A DNA stretch of 64,000 nucleotides from Halobaculum saliterrae (GCF_009831625.1 NZ_WUUS01000008.1:166658-230657), one strand, 5' to 3'. Counted from the stretch's first letter, positions 24,565-34,055 are shown. The notes: generated by a model from the sequence alone, not told the origin. A program made the numbers and translations.

Positions 24565-25182
24565 ATGAACCCCGACGAGGTCCGGGAGGACTGGGCCGAG
24601 CGCGAGGGCGAGTTCTCCCCGCGCTACTACGCCGAGAAGGGACCGGACGAGGTGAGCGAGACGATCCGGTCGGCGATCGAGTTCTACGTCGGCACGGACG
24701 CACGGGTGCTCGAACTCGGTTGCGGGTCGGGTCGTCACCTCGAACACCTCCGCCGCGGCGGCTTCGACCGCCTCGCCGGCGTCGACATCAACGACGAGTC
24801 GTTCGACGTGATGGGCGAGTACTTCCCGACGCTCGCGGAGACCGGCGAGTTCCATACGGGGGCCATCGAGGACCTCCTGCCGGCGTTCGACGACGACGAG
24901 TTCGATGCGGTGTACTCCGTCGAGACGCTCCAGCACGTCCACCCCGACGACACGTGGGTGTTCGAGGAGGTCGTGCGGATCTGTGGCGACCTGCTCGTCA
25001 CCGCCGAGAACGAGGGCAACGGCGCGAGGCGCGGGCGCGAGGGCGCCGAGGTGAGCTACGTCAACGACGAGTTCCCGCTGTACCATCGGAACTGGCGGGA
25101 CGTGTTCTCCGGGTTGGGCGGCGTGCAGGTCGTGAACGAGCCGACAAAGCGCGACACGATCCGGGCGTTCAAGCTAGCATAG
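24565..25182 (+). CDS. Class I SAM-dependent methyltransferase
   Basis: 205 residues. Motif I is VLELGCGSGRHLEHL, motif II the acidic GVDINDESFD, and FDAVYSVETLQHVHPDD the post-II/IV region, giving a type 11-like fold. C-terminal LYHRNWRDVFSGLGGVQVV is common in the group. Substrate unknown. A GGTTTACG box lies 24-32 bases before the ATG at 24565, so the longer GTG frame at 24502 is rejected. Confidence 0.87.
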   Translation: MNPDEVREDWAEREGEFSPRYYAEKGPDEVSETIRSAIEFYVGTDARVLELGCGSGRHLEHLRRGGFDRLAGVDINDESFDVMGEYFPTLAETGEFHTGAIEDLLPAFDDDEFDAVYSVETLQHVHPDDTWVFEEVVRICGDLLVTAENEGNGARRGREGAEVSYVNDEFPLYHRNWRDVFSGLGGVQVVNEPTKRDTIRAFKLA

Positions 25183-25202
25183 GGCCGTCGGGAGCGTTCA
25201 CG

Positions 25203-25433
25203 GGACCGCGGGTCTCAGTCGTCTTACCGATCTACTGGGCGGCTCGGCCCGGGGACCTCGCCGTTCACGAGACCTGCGGTCTCGTGAGCTCACAGAGCGC
25301 GCAGCGATCTGTGAACGCCGCTATACCGAGACCTCGTTCGCTCCGCTCACTCGGTCTCGCTTATTTACTGGGCGGAGCGGCACACGGACCGCTCCGCCGC
25401 TTCCCGAGGTTCGCGGCGTTGCCGCGAATCTCG
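25203..25433. repeat. Run of five stem-loops between convergent genes
   Basis: Stem-loops: 25265-25287 (10 bp perfect, loop TGC), 25290-25314 (7 bp), 25327-25359 (7 bp, with an alternative pairing), 25371-25398 (10 bp perfect, 8-base loop) and 25405-25433 (13 bp with one G-T pair, 3-base loop). A small GACC/GGTC dyad also lies near 25204. CTACTGGGCGG and TTACTGGGCGG recur at about 25232 and 25366. The stretch separates the convergent methyltransferase and fused dehydrogenase/hydratase genes and contains no credible ORF. Bidirectional termination or an RNA element are options. Confidence 0.7.
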
Positions 25434-25434
25434 C

Positions 25435-27411
25435 TTACTTCCCCTCGAACTCCGGCTCCTCGTCGGACATGAACGCCATCACGCCCTCCATGAGGTCCTC
25501 GGTGTTCATCAGCTGGCCGAACGCCTGCGCCTCGATCTCCAGTCCGGCGTCGGTGTCGTCGCGCCCGGCGAGCATCGCGCGCTTCGTGTAGCGCTGGGCG
25601 ACCGGCGGGCCGGCGGCGAGATCCTGCGCCAGATCCATCGCCGCCTCCTCGAGCTCGTCGTTCGCCACGAGCTCGTTGATGAAGCCGTAGTCGGCCATCG
25701 TCTCCGCGTCGTAGCGGTCGCCGGTGAAGATGATCTCCTTGGCGCGCCCCTCGCCGACGATGTGACGGAGGCGTTGGGTGCCGCCCCAGCCCGGAAGCAG
25801 GCCGAGGTTGTGCTCGGGCTGGCCCAGTTCCGAGCGCTCGGAGGCCACCCGCATGTCCGCGCAGGTGGCGAACTCCATGCCGCCCCCGAGGCAGTAGCCG
25901 TCGATGCCCGCGACGACCGGCAGGTCCGAGGCCTCGAACTTGCCGAACGTCGACTGGCCCTTCCGGGAGAGCTCGACCGCCTGCAGCGGGTCTCCGCCGC
26001 CGCCGGCCATGCTCTGCACGTCGGCGCCGGCGGAGAAGGCGCGCTCGCCCTCGCCGGTGACCAGCACCGCACGCACCCCGTCGTCGTCCTCCAGTTCCTC
26101 GATGGCGACACCGAGCTCGTCGAGCAGTTCGCCGGAGATCGTGTTCATCCGGTGGGGACGGTCGAGGACGATGTGGCCGACCCGGCCCTCGCGCTCGATC
26201 CGGATCGTCTCGAAGTCGACCGCGTCCCCGGCGTCGTCGCCGTCGCCGTGGAAGCCGCGACCCTCCTCGACGAGCTCGCGGAGGTGGTCGACGGCCTCGT
26301 ACCGCTCGGCCCCCGTCTCCTCGTGGCGCTCGTCGAGCGTCGAGAGCAGCGCGTCGAGGCCGGCCGCGTCGGCCATCTTCGCGGGGCCGTCGGGGAAGCC
26401 CGCCCCGAGCTTCACCGCCTGATCGATGTCGCCGGCGTCGGCGACGTCGTTGCCGATCAGGCCGGCGACCTCGTTGGCCATCACCGCCAGCAGGGCGTGC
26501 TTGACGTCCTCGTCGACCTCGTCAGAGGGGACCTCCGCGCCGGACCCGTCCTCGTAGTCGTAGAAGCCCGTCCCAGTCTTCTTACCCAGGTTCTCGTTGT
26601 CGACCTTCTCGGTGAGCAGCGGACACGGCTCGTAGGCGTCGCCGAGCACCTCGTGCATGTACTCGAGCACGTGGACGCCCACGTCGATGCCGACCTGGTC
26701 GGCCAACTCGAAGCTGCCCATCGGGAGGCCCATGTCGTACTTGGTCGTGGAGTCGACCGACGCGACGGTCGCCTCGCCCCCGTGGACGAGCCACGCCGCC
26801 TCGTTCATCAGGGGGACGAGCACGCGGTTGACGATGAAGCCGGGCGAGTCCTTGCGGACGCGCACCGCCGTCTTGCCCATCCGCTCGGCGACGTCCTCGA
26901 CGAGATCCATCGTTTCGTCGGCGGTGTGGGCGCCGGAGATGACCTCGACCAGCTGCATGCGCACCGGCGGGTTGAAGAAGTGCATCCCGCAGAAGCGCTC
27001 CTCTCGGTCGGTCACCTCCGACAGCTCCGTGATCGAGAGGCTGGAGGTGTTCGAGGCGAACACGGCGTGGTCCGGCGCGGACTCCTCGACCTCCGCGTAC
27101 ACGTCCTTCTTGATGTCCATCTTCTCCGGCACCGCCTCGATCACGAGGTCGGCGTCGGCGACGGCGTCCTCGACGGGGACGACCGGCGTGACCCGGTCGA
27201 GCGCCGCGTCGGCGTCGCTCTCGGAGATCTGGTCCTTCTCGGCGAGCTTGCCGAGCGACCACTCGATCTGGTCGTAGCCGTTCTGTACGAACTCCTCGTT
27301 GATGTCCCGCAGGTTCACGTCGAACCCGGCGAGCGCGGCGACCTCCGCGATCCCGTGACCCATGTTCCCTGCGCCCAGCACCGCGACCGTCTCTACGTCA
27401 TCAACGTCCAT
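25435..27411 (-). CDS. Fused 3-hydroxyacyl-CoA dehydrogenase / enoyl-CoA hydratase
   Basis: 658 residues. Residues 1-about 385 are the dehydrogenase: VLGAGNMGHGIAEVAALAG binds NAD, CGMHFFNPPVRMQLVEV carries the catalytic histidine, and GFIVNRVLVPLMNEA follows. Residues about 410-658 are a crotonase domain with AFSAGADVQSM (oxyanion hole), GYCLGGGMEFATCADMR and GQPEHNLGLLPGWGGTQRL holding the glutamate. The two steps hydrate enoyl-CoA and oxidise the product in fatty-acid degradation or hydroxybutyrate metabolism. The domain order (dehydrogenase first) is usual for haloarchaea. No other beta-oxidation gene is adjacent. Confidence 0.93.
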   Translation of the reverse strand: MDVDDVETVAVLGAGNMGHGIAEVAALAGFDVNLRDINEEFVQNGYDQIEWSLGKLAEKDQISESDADAALDRVTPVVPVEDAVADADLVIEAVPEKMDIKKDVYAEVEESAPDHAVFASNTSSLSITELSEVTDREERFCGMHFFNPPVRMQLVEVISGAHTADETMDLVEDVAERMGKTAVRVRKDSPGFIVNRVLVPLMNEAAWLVHGGEATVASVDSTTKYDMGLPMGSFELADQVGIDVGVHVLEYMHEVLGDAYEPCPLLTEKVDNENLGKKTGTGFYDYEDGSGAEVPSDEVDEDVKHALLAVMANEVAGLIGNDVADAGDIDQAVKLGAGFPDGPAKMADAAGLDALLSTLDERHEETGAERYEAVDHLRELVEEGRGFHGDGDDAGDAVDFETIRIEREGRVGHIVLDRPHRMNTISGELLDELGVAIEELEDDDGVRAVLVTGEGERAFSAGADVQSMAGGGGDPLQAVELSRKGQSTFGKFEASDLPVVAGIDGYCLGGGMEFATCADMRVASERSELGQPEHNLGLLPGWGGTQRLRHIVGEGRAKEIIFTGDRYDAETMADYGFINELVANDELEEAAMDLAQDLAAGPPVAQRYTKRAMLAGRDDTDAGLEIEAQAFGQLMNTEDLMEGVMAFMSDEEPEFEGK

Positions 27412-27595
27412 GTGCGTCGCGTCGGAGTCCCGCCGATTCAACGTTTCCCTCCGTCGCGACGCAAACACGACACCAGTTTTCCGGAGTTGCACGCCACGGA
27501 GTCCCGGGGGGCCGTCGTCGCCTCGTCGACTGTCCGCGCGGGAGCGCAGTCGCTCCCCCGAAAGCCGTTTCTCGCCGGCGCACGCATCACGGCGT

Positions 27596-28255
27596 ATGCC
27601 AGTGGACGCAGACGCCGACGCGCTCGACGACCTCGACCCGTCGGATCGCGAGGCGCTCGGGACGCTCCGCGGGGACGAGCTCCTCGGCCCGGTGATCGAC
27701 CGACACGGTCCGCTCACGATCGACCCCGCCCCGGACCCGTTCGAACGGCTCGTCGTGTCGATCCTCCGTCAACAGGTGTCGATGGCGTCCGCGGAGGCGA
27801 CGCGCGAACGCCTGTTCGACGCCGTCGATGTGACGCCTGAGGGACTGCTCGCGGCCGACGAGGCGACGCTGAAGGACGCGGGACTGTCCCGACAGAAGAC
27901 GCGGTACGTCCGAAACGTCGCCGAGGCGTTCGCCGACAACGACTGGACCTCCGAGACGTTCGCCGCGATGAGCGACGACGAGGTACGTGCGGAGCTGACA
28001 GCGATCACCGGTGTCGGCGAGTGGACCGCGAACATGCAGCTGCTGTTCACGCTCGGCCGGCCCGACGTGTTCCCCGTCGGCGACCTCGGCGTCCGAAAGG
28101 GAATGGAGGAACTGTACGGCCGCGAGATGAGCCGTGGAGAGATGGTCGAGGAGGCCGAGCGATGGGCGCCGTACCGCAGCTACGCGTCGCTGTACCTGTG
28201 GCGCGCGAAGGAGGACATCGCCGCCAGCGTCGACGAGGTCGTCGGGGAGGAGTAA
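27596..28255 (+). CDS. DNA-3-methyladenine glycosylase, AlkA-type HhH-GPD
   Basis: 219 residues. The helix-hairpin-helix LTAITGVGEWTANMQLLF binds the DNA backbone and the aspartate in VFPVGDLGVRKGM is the catalytic residue of the HhH-GPD superfamily; no iron-sulfur cysteines follow, so AlkA rather than Nth or MutY. FERLVVSILRQQVSMASA is the typical N-terminal helix pair. It excises alkylated bases. Divergent from the fused dehydrogenase/hydratase gene. The stop lies 90 bases from the convergent archaellin gene. Confidence 0.9.
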   Translation: MPVDADADALDDLDPSDREALGTLRGDELLGPVIDRHGPLTIDPAPDPFERLVVSILRQQVSMASAEATRERLFDAVDVTPEGLLAADEATLKDAGLSRQKTRYVRNVAEAFADNDWTSETFAAMSDDEVRAELTAITGVGEWTANMQLLFTLGRPDVFPVGDLGVRKGMEELYGREMSRGEMVEEAERWAPYRSYASLYLWRAKEDIAASVDEVVGEE

Positions 28256-28345
28256 CGTCGGGGACACCGAGACGACACTCGCCGTGCCGGTGGCACCGCT
28301 ACTTGGCGTCGGACGGTGCGAAAGAACGGAAGAACGGAAGCCGGC

Positions 28346-28942
28346 TTACAGCTCGACGGCCTGCTTGTTGCTGAGCGATTCGGGCACGGTGAAGCGGATG
28401 CTGGTGGTCGCACCAGCCATCGTGTTGATCTTGATGGTCACTTCGTCGCCCTCGTTTAGGTCACTGGCGAACGTGCTGACATCGAACACGAGGTTGAGTC
28501 GGTCATCTGCGTCGTTGAGGACGTTGTCGGAGCCGTCGGAGTCCTTCACCGAGATGTAGGAGAACTGATCTCCACTCAGGGTCGTCTGTGAGTAGTTCTG
28601 TGTCGTCGATGTCAGCTGGTAGGTCCCGCTGGGACCGATCCACGTGACGGTGGCGTTCTGGATGTCGATCTCGCCGGCGCCGGGCGCCTGCGTCACCGTC
28701 ACGTTGACGATGTCGATCTGGTTGCCGTTGACGTTGCCGACGGTGGCGACTTCCTGCACGCGGTCACTGACTTGCTTACTGCTCTGTTGTCCCGTTTCCT
28801 GCGACTTGCTCTGGAGGAAGCCGGCGGTGTTGATGAGGACGCCGGCGGCGATCGCCGCCACCAGCACCATCGCGATGAACACGATGAGCGTCCCGATCCC
28901 CACCTGCCCGCGCTCTTCCTCGTCCGTGATGAATTCGAACAT
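28346..28942 (-). CDS. Archaellin (archaeal flagellin), copy 2
   Basis: 198 residues. Same class III signal ([12 protein letters not shown] then [13 protein letters not shown]), conserved assembly helix and C-terminus ([19 protein letters not shown]) as copy 1 at 1396-2004. Residues 1-59 are identical and the underlying DNA differs at only three positions in about 174 bases, while the middle is strongly diverged. ATG 28942 is the start; the open frame further upstream crosses the promoter. No archaellum motor genes nearby. Confidence 0.95.
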   Translation of the reverse strand: MFEFITDEEERGQVGIGTLIVFIAMVLVAAIAAGVLINTAGFLQSKSQETGQQSSKQVSDRVQEVATVGNVNGNQIDIVNVTVTQAPGAGEIDIQNATVTWIGPSGTYQLTSTTQNYSQTTLSGDQFSYISVKDSDGSDNVLNDADDRLNLVFDVSTFASDLNEGDEVTIKINTMAGATTSIRFTVPESLSNKQAVEL

Positions 28943-29004
28943 TGGTTTCGTTTCGACCCGTCCGCGACGGCGTCCGGGTATATCGAGAAAGGGGCCAAGC
29001 ACGT

Positions 29005-29023
29005 TGATATACCTTCTCCGCCG
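29005..29023 (-). promoter_or_regulatory. Promoter of archaellin 2
   Basis: Minus-strand CGGCGGAGA (29015-29023) followed by GGTATATCA (29005-29013), about 63 bases before the ATG. Same GC element, TATA and spacing as archaellin 1. Confidence 0.6.
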
Positions 29024-29183
29024 GATTTCAAGAACGATACTCGGGGGACGGGGTCGAGTTCGGACGGGCGTCTCCGACGTCGGAATAGGAGAGAACTGAA
29101 CGACATCGCGTGGCGGTCGAGCGCCGCCGGCCGGGGTGCGCGACCTCGGTCCGGGTGCGGTCAGAACCGGACCGGCCCGCCGG

Positions 29184-29381
29184 TCACTCCTCGTCGTCGT
29201 CGCCGTCGTCCTTCATCGTCTGGAGCTGTGAGACCAGATCGTCGGTGGACGCGCCCGCCTCGAAGCTCGCCTCGCCCTCGTGGTCGTTCTCGTGAGCGTC
29301 GACGGTCGAGCCGTCGGCCGCGTCGGCGCCGTCGCTCTGTTGCCGTTCCTGCTCGGATTCATCGTAGCTCCCGAAGCCCAT
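29184..29381 (-). CDS. Small acidic haloarchaeal protein (DUF5786-like)
   Basis: 65 residues, starting [15 protein letters not shown] and ending [17 protein letters not shown]. Very acidic with a possible short C-terminal helix. The N-terminus resembles a conserved family of small haloarchaeal proteins that I recall as DUF5786; function unknown. A CGCTTTTCCC box (minus strand, near 29402-29412) lies 21-31 bases upstream, giving a leaderless gene. Confidence 0.75.
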   Translation of the reverse strand: MGFGSYDESEQERQQSDGADAADGSTVDAHENDHEGEASFEAGASTDDLVSQLQTMKDDGDDDEE

Positions 29382-29451
29382 GTCATACCGTGGTGACCCG
29401 AGAGGGAAAAGCGGTCCGGCCCGTGCGCCCCGTGTGAGTCGCTGTCGCGTG

Positions 29452-30810
29452 CTACTCCTCGGTCCCCTCCTCCTCCTCCTCGTCGCTCTCCGCGTCCCGT
29501 CCCTCGTCGGCGCGGCGCTGTACGTCGACGCGGTAGTGTTGGAGGATGTCGCGTCCGAGGAGGAGCGGGTACTCCATGTGCGAGCGGTCCTCGACGCTGG
29601 CGGTGACGGTGTGTTGTTCGCCCCCGATGCCGACGACGAGGTCGACGACCGGCCGGGCCTTCCCGGACTTCACCGAGCCGGACTTGACTCGGGTCATGCT
29701 CTTGATCGGCCCGGCGCCGATCTCGGCGGCGAGCTTCGTGTCGATCGACGAGCGCGTCGCGCCGGTGTCGGACTTCGCGTACGCCTGCGTCGCTCCCTGC
29801 GTCCCGGCGACGTTGACCTGCTCGATGTAGCCGATGATCGGGGTCTGCCCGTCGTTGATCCGCCGAGCGGCGGGCATACACGCCGGCGTCGAGTCGTCGA
29901 ACACCGCCGACAGCTCCGTCACGCGCTCGTCGTCGACGCTGCCGCCGCCGCGCTCGATCGCGAGCCGGGCCATGTGGGGCGCCGGCGAGCGTCCGCTGGC
30001 CTTGAACAGCCCTTTGAACCCGGCGGTCGGGTTGACCTCGAGAACGTACCAGCCGTCGTACCCCTGCACGAGGTCGACGCCGGCGAAGTCGAGCCCGACG
30101 GTCTCGGCCGCCTGCAGCGCCATCTCGCTCGCCTCCTCGTCCAGCGAGGCCGTGGCGTCCTCCACGTCGCCGCCGAGCGCGACGTTGGTTCGCCAGTCCC
30201 CCTCCGGGGCGTACCGGTTCATCGCGGCGACGATCTCGCCGCCGACGACGTACACGCGGGTGTCGTGGTGCCGCGCGTCGTCGCGGTCGATGAGGTCCTG
30301 CAGGAACGCCTGTCGGTTCCCGACCATCGGATTGACAGGCTCCTCGAGGTCGATCTTCCAGGTGCCGCCGCCGTGGGTGCCGATCGCCGTCTTGTACACG
30401 CCCTCCGTGCCGAAGCGGTCGCGGCCCCGGTTGAGCCGGTCGTTCGACAGCGCGAGCAGCGCGTCGGGGACGCGGACGCCGTCCTCCGCCAGCGCGACGG
30501 CGGAGGCGAACTTGTGCATCGCCGTGAGGACGGCCGAGGGGTCGTTGAGGATCGGTCGGGCGCGGCCGAACGTGTGCGCGAGCCCGAGCCCCTCCGCCGG
30601 CTGTTCGATGTTCGACAGCAGCATTCGGTTGGCGACCACGTCGACGTCCGGCTCGACCGAGACCTCGCCGTCCTCGATGCTGACGGCCGCGTTCTCGCGA
30701 CGAAGCCACACGGGCTCGTGCCCCAGCGCCTCGACCGCGTTGCAGATCGCCTTCGTCTCCTTGCTCGTGTGAAGCGAGAGCACCCCGACTCGCACCGGAT
30801 CGTCAGTCAT
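29452..30810 (-). CDS. RimK-like ATP-grasp ligase fused to retropepsin-like protease domain
   Basis: 452 residues. Residues about 90-300 form an ATP-grasp domain of the RimK type (GVYKTAIGTHGGGTWKI nucleotide loop, LDFAGVDLVQGYDGWYVLEV and NPTAGFKGLF for metal and ATP), which joins an amino acid to a carboxylate, often glutamate to a protein C-terminus. Residues about 320-430 are a RimK-associated aspartyl protease-like domain with the KSDTGATRSSID motif and PLLLGRDIL, ending in an acidic tail. Ligase and protease in one chain suggest a build-and-trim role for a peptide tag. Divergent from an AstE-like deacylase, a partner seen with such ligases. Confidence 0.85.
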   Translation of the reverse strand: MTDDPVRVGVLSLHTSKETKAICNAVEALGHEPVWLRRENAAVSIEDGEVSVEPDVDVVANRMLLSNIEQPAEGLGLAHTFGRARPILNDPSAVLTAMHKFASAVALAEDGVRVPDALLALSNDRLNRGRDRFGTEGVYKTAIGTHGGGTWKIDLEEPVNPMVGNRQAFLQDLIDRDDARHHDTRVYVVGGEIVAAMNRYAPEGDWRTNVALGGDVEDATASLDEEASEMALQAAETVGLDFAGVDLVQGYDGWYVLEVNPTAGFKGLFKASGRSPAPHMARLAIERGGGSVDDERVTELSAVFDDSTPACMPAARRINDGQTPIIGYIEQVNVAGTQGATQAYAKSDTGATRSSIDTKLAAEIGAGPIKSMTRVKSGSVKSGKARPVVDLVVGIGGEQHTVTASVEDRSHMEYPLLLGRDILQHYRVDVQRRADEGRDAESDEEEEEGTEE

Positions 30811-30963
30811 ACCGATCGCCTCTGCCGGAAGTATCAAATGTGTCCCGGTCGGCCGAACGGCGTGCGAATCCGAGGCACGCGTCCACGTCGGGTACCCGGG
30901 CGGTCGGACGCCGTTCCGGCGGCGACGCCGTCCTTTATACCGCTCGGTCGCACACCGACGACC
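30811..30963. promoter_or_regulatory. Shared divergent promoter region (RimK-like / AstE-like)
   Basis: Minus-strand TTGATACTT-type box at 30830-30843 serves the ligase gene; plus-strand CTTTATAC at 30933-30940 serves the deacylase gene. Both are 20-33 bases from the start codons, so both messages are probably leaderless and the pair could be co-controlled from this 153-base gap. Confidence 0.5.
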
Positions 30964-31986
30964 ATGACTGCCGCCGACGCCTTCACGTACAACGGGGGCC
31001 GGGTGGATCCGGGGGAGCGACAGAACATCCGGTTCGTGGTGTCGGAGACGTATCTCGGCGACCCCGTCCGTATTCCGGTGACGATCATCAACGGCGAGCG
31101 ACCGGGACCGACGGCGTTCCTCTCGGCGGCCGCCCACGGGGACGAGCTCAACGGGATCGAGGTCGTCAGGGAGGTGGCCCACGAGTGGGATCTGACGGAG
31201 CTGGCTGGCACGCTCATCTGTCTGCCCGTGTTGAACGTCCCGGGGTTCCTCGCCCAACAGCGCTACCTCCCGGTGTACGACCGGGACCTGAACCGCTCGT
31301 TTCCCGGCTCGGCCGACTCGACGAGCGCGAAGCGGATGGCCGCGCGCATCTACACCAACTTCATCGATCCGTGCGACTTCGGGCTGGACTTCCACACGTC
31401 GACGCGGGGGCGGACCAACATGATCCACGCCCGCGCCGACATGGGCGACCCGGACGCCGCCCGCCTCGCCCGCGCGTACGGCACGAACGTGATAATCGAC
31501 AGCGAGGGCTCCTCCGGGATGCTCCGAACCGAGGCGGTCACCGACGGTATCGCCGCGATCACCGTCGAGATGGGTGAGGCTCACCGGTTCCAGCGGGCGC
31601 TCATCGACGAGGCGCTCGCGGGGGTCCGCTCGACGTTCGCCGAGTACGGGATGCTCGAGGCCGAGCAGGTCCGGTGGCCCGGCTGGCGCACCGTCATCAC
31701 CGACGAACGCGAGAAGACGTGGCTTCGGGCCGACACCGGCGGGATGGTCGACATGCACTTCGAACGGGGGGCGCTGGTCCACGAGGGGGACGCGGTCTGT
31801 ACCATCACCAACCCGTTCAAGAACGACAACGTCGCCGTCGAGGCCCCGTTCACCGGACTCCTCGTCGGCGTGCTGGAGAACCCCGTTGTGTACCCCGGAA
31901 ACCCGCTGTGCCACCTCGTGGAACTCGGTGAGCGGACCCGGCGGGTCGTCGAGTTGAACCAGAGCCCGTCCGGAACCGCCCGATAG
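30964..31986 (+). CDS. Succinylglutamate desuccinylase/aspartoacylase-like M14 hydrolase
   Basis: 340 residues. Zinc ligands are in AAAHGDELNG and the histidine of LDFHTSTRG; the glutamate in AITVEMGEAHRF is the expected catalytic base. The C-terminal third (VHEGDAVCTITNPF, VEAPFTGLLVGVLENPVVYPG) is the biotinyl-like beta domain of this subfamily. Such enzymes cleave amide bonds of N-acyl or gamma-linked amino acids. Divergent pairing with the RimK/protease gene suggests it removes or edits residues the ligase adds. No signal peptide. Confidence 0.88.
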   Translation: MTAADAFTYNGGRVDPGERQNIRFVVSETYLGDPVRIPVTIINGERPGPTAFLSAAAHGDELNGIEVVREVAHEWDLTELAGTLICLPVLNVPGFLAQQRYLPVYDRDLNRSFPGSADSTSAKRMAARIYTNFIDPCDFGLDFHTSTRGRTNMIHARADMGDPDAARLARAYGTNVIIDSEGSSGMLRTEAVTDGIAAITVEMGEAHRFQRALIDEALAGVRSTFAEYGMLEAEQVRWPGWRTVITDEREKTWLRADTGGMVDMHFERGALVHEGDAVCTITNPFKNDNVAVEAPFTGLLVGVLENPVVYPGNPLCHLVELGERTRRVVELNQSPSGTAR

Positions 31987-32086
31987 CCTCCCGCTCGTCG
32001 CGAGTCGCCCGTTTCCTCACGATAGCCCGCGGCGGGCTCCGTGTTTCCCCGCGATGACTCGACAACGACGCCGCGGATCGACCCGG

Positions 32087-33088
32087 TCAATCGACGACGC
32101 CCAGATCGGGGGCGACGACGACCCGGTCCCCGCCGTTTGGGGGGTCGAAGGCGACGGACCCGTCGCCCTGCGGATCCGCCGACCACGAGAGGAAGGCCCC
32201 GAACCGTCGCCAGGCGGCATCGCCCTCGTCGTTCCCCGCTGCGGCGCAGTCGTCCGAGTCCCGTTCGCCGCTCGCCGCGTCCGTCCCCGACGCTGATCCG
32301 TCGTCGTTCGGTAGACGACGGGCGCCGACCCCGTCGGCTCCGGGGTTCCCGAACAGGGGATGGGTCACGCGCCCGCGACCACACGTCTCGCACACGATCT
32401 CGGCGAGGACGGGGTACGACGCCAGACAGTCGGGACAGATCCCCTCGGGTTCGTGATCGAGACACCGCCTGAGTCGGCCGTCGACGTCGCCGCCGCACTC
32501 CAGACAGATCCCGTCGATCATGGGTCGGAGTCGCCGTTCGAGCACCCGGTGTGCCCGACGGAACAGCGGGGTCGGATCCAGCCGCTCGACGATCGTCGGC
32601 GGAAGGACGATCCCCGTGAGCGTGCCGGGCGGGCACTCGTCGGCGCCGAAGAGCCCCTCACACGCCGAACAGCAGGTGAACAGGTGATGGTCGGCGTAGA
32701 TCACGTGGACGTCGCCGCCACAGCGGGGACATCGCGCGTCGACCTGCTCGGCGTCGAGATCGATGTCGTCGTCGACGATACCGCGCTCCAGCAGTCGGAC
32801 CGTCTCCCAGCCCGGTTCGAGCAGCCGGTACCCGCCGGGCGTCTTCGCGACGAATCGACCGGTGAGCTTCCCGAGGTGATAGCTGAACTTCCCGCTGTCG
32901 CGTTCGCCGACCGCGCGCCGCAGGTCGCTGTACGCCATCGGGTCGGTTCGGGGGCCCGCACGCGACTCGCGGTCGGCGAGCGTGCGGAGGATCGAGAGTC
33001 GAAGGCCGTCACCGAGGAAGGAGAAGGCGTCGACGGCGCGGTCGGTCGGGCGATCGGTCACTGTCTGGCGTGTGACGTACACCGTCAT
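32087..33088 (-). CDS. Winged-helix regulator with zinc ribbons
   Basis: 333 residues. Residues about 20-95 are an ArsR-type winged helix ([18 protein letters not shown], then [38 protein letters not shown]). Next come cysteine clusters: CPRCGGD with CCSAC, CLECGGD with CPDC, and CETCGRG, likely zinc ribbons. The C-terminal 100 residues are acidic and low in order. A predicted DNA-binding regulator; the target is unknown. It is divergent from sdhC, so the sdh operon is one candidate. ATG 33088 used, GTG 33097 possible. Confidence 0.82.
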   Translation of the reverse strand: MTVYVTRQTVTDRPTDRAVDAFSFLGDGLRLSILRTLADRESRAGPRTDPMAYSDLRRAVGERDSGKFSYHLGKLTGRFVAKTPGGYRLLEPGWETVRLLERGIVDDDIDLDAEQVDARCPRCGGDVHVIYADHHLFTCCSACEGLFGADECPPGTLTGIVLPPTIVERLDPTPLFRRAHRVLERRLRPMIDGICLECGGDVDGRLRRCLDHEPEGICPDCLASYPVLAEIVCETCGRGRVTHPLFGNPGADGVGARRLPNDDGSASGTDAASGERDSDDCAAAGNDEGDAAWRRFGAFLSWSADPQGDGSVAFDPPNGGDRVVVAPDLGVVD

Positions 33089-33225
33089 AACAGTCACGCA
33101 GTCGGACAGGTTCGCCGATCGATCGGAGCGTCGGCGGGTGCGGGGCGCTCGGGACGGGGCCGCCGCCGAACCGTGGCGCGGACACGCCGATCCGTCGCTC
33201 GCGCGTGCGAGTGCGTCACGTAACT

Positions 33226-33240
33226 ACTATACCCCCATAG
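33226..33240 (+). promoter_or_regulatory. TATA-like box of the sdh operon
   Basis: CTACTATACCCCC ends about 20 bases and is centred about 27 bases before the sdhC ATG (33258), consistent with a leaderless operon message. Confidence 0.5.
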
Positions 33241-33257
33241 GACCGAGCGACGGACGT

Positions 33258-33680
33258 ATGAGCCAGTCGTATGACAGGGGCCTCGTCGAGGACTTCGGCC
33301 GGTGGCGGGAGTTCTCGGCGGGAATGTGGGCCTGGGTGTTCCACAAGTTCACGGGCTGGGTGCTCGTGGGATACCTGTTCACCCACATCGCCGTGCTGAG
33401 TACCGCCATCTCCGCGGCCGGGCAGACGCAGGCCATCGCGGCCGAGAACGACGTGTACACCACCGTCATCGTCGCGCTGGAGAGTCTGCTGGTCGTTCGC
33501 ATCCTCGAGGTCGGGCTGCTCGCGGTGGCCGTCTTCCACATCCTGAACGGCTGCCGCCTGCTGCTCGTGGATCTGGGAGTCGGCCTCGAGAGCCAGGACA
33601 AGAGCTTCTACGCGTCGCTGATCCTGACGGGCGCCATCGTCGTCGCGTCGGTGCCGACGTTCCTCGCGGGGGTGTTCTGA
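33258..33680 (+). CDS. sdhC: Succinate dehydrogenase cytochrome b subunit
   Basis: 140 residues with three membrane helices. [25 protein letters not shown] carries histidines suited to heme b ligation, and a second histidine lies in [14 protein letters not shown]. First gene of sdhCDBA; anchors complex II in the membrane and passes electrons to quinone. Stop and next start are separated by a single base (TGAGATG), so translation of sdhD is probably coupled. Confidence 0.92.
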   Translation: MSQSYDRGLVEDFGRWREFSAGMWAWVFHKFTGWVLVGYLFTHIAVLSTAISAAGQTQAIAAENDVYTTVIVALESLLVVRILEVGLLAVAVFHILNGCRLLLVDLGVGLESQDKSFYASLILTGAIVVASVPTFLAGVF

Positions 33681-33681
33681 G

Positions 33682-34053
33682 ATGGCCGAGCGCTACTCCT
33701 CGTTCGAGAAGGGCGGACGGCGGTGGCTGTGGCAGCGCATCACCGCCGCGTTCCTCGTGGTGGTGCTCGCGTTCCACTTCTTCCTGCTGCACTTCGTCAA
33801 CCACGCCGACGAGGTGTCGTTCCTCGCCTCGAGCGCGCGGATGACGGACCTCACCTACTACTCGCTGATGGTGCTGTTCCTGATCACCGCGACGTTCCAC
33901 GGGGTCAACGGCGTCTACAACGCGCTGGAGAACCAGGGACTGAGCGGCACCAAGAAGCGGGTCGTCAAGTACACGCTGATCGCGGCGAGCGTGGTGCTCG
34001 TCGTGCAGGGGATCCGCACCGCGAACGCCTGGGCGGGCCTCCCCACCTTCTGA
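33682..34053 (+). CDS. sdhD: Succinate dehydrogenase membrane anchor subunit
   Basis: 123 residues, three hydrophobic helices (ITAAFLVVVLAFHFFLLHF, LTYYSLMVLFLITATFHGV, LIAASVVLVVQGI). Histidines in HFFLLHFVNH and TFHGVNG are candidate heme or quinone-site ligands. Two bases separate its stop from sdhB. Confidence 0.9.
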   Translation: MAERYSSFEKGGRRWLWQRITAAFLVVVLAFHFFLLHFVNHADEVSFLASSARMTDLTYYSLMVLFLITATFHGVNGVYNALENQGLSGTKKRVVKYTLIAASVVLVVQGIRTANAWAGLPTF

Positions 34054-34055
34054 CA

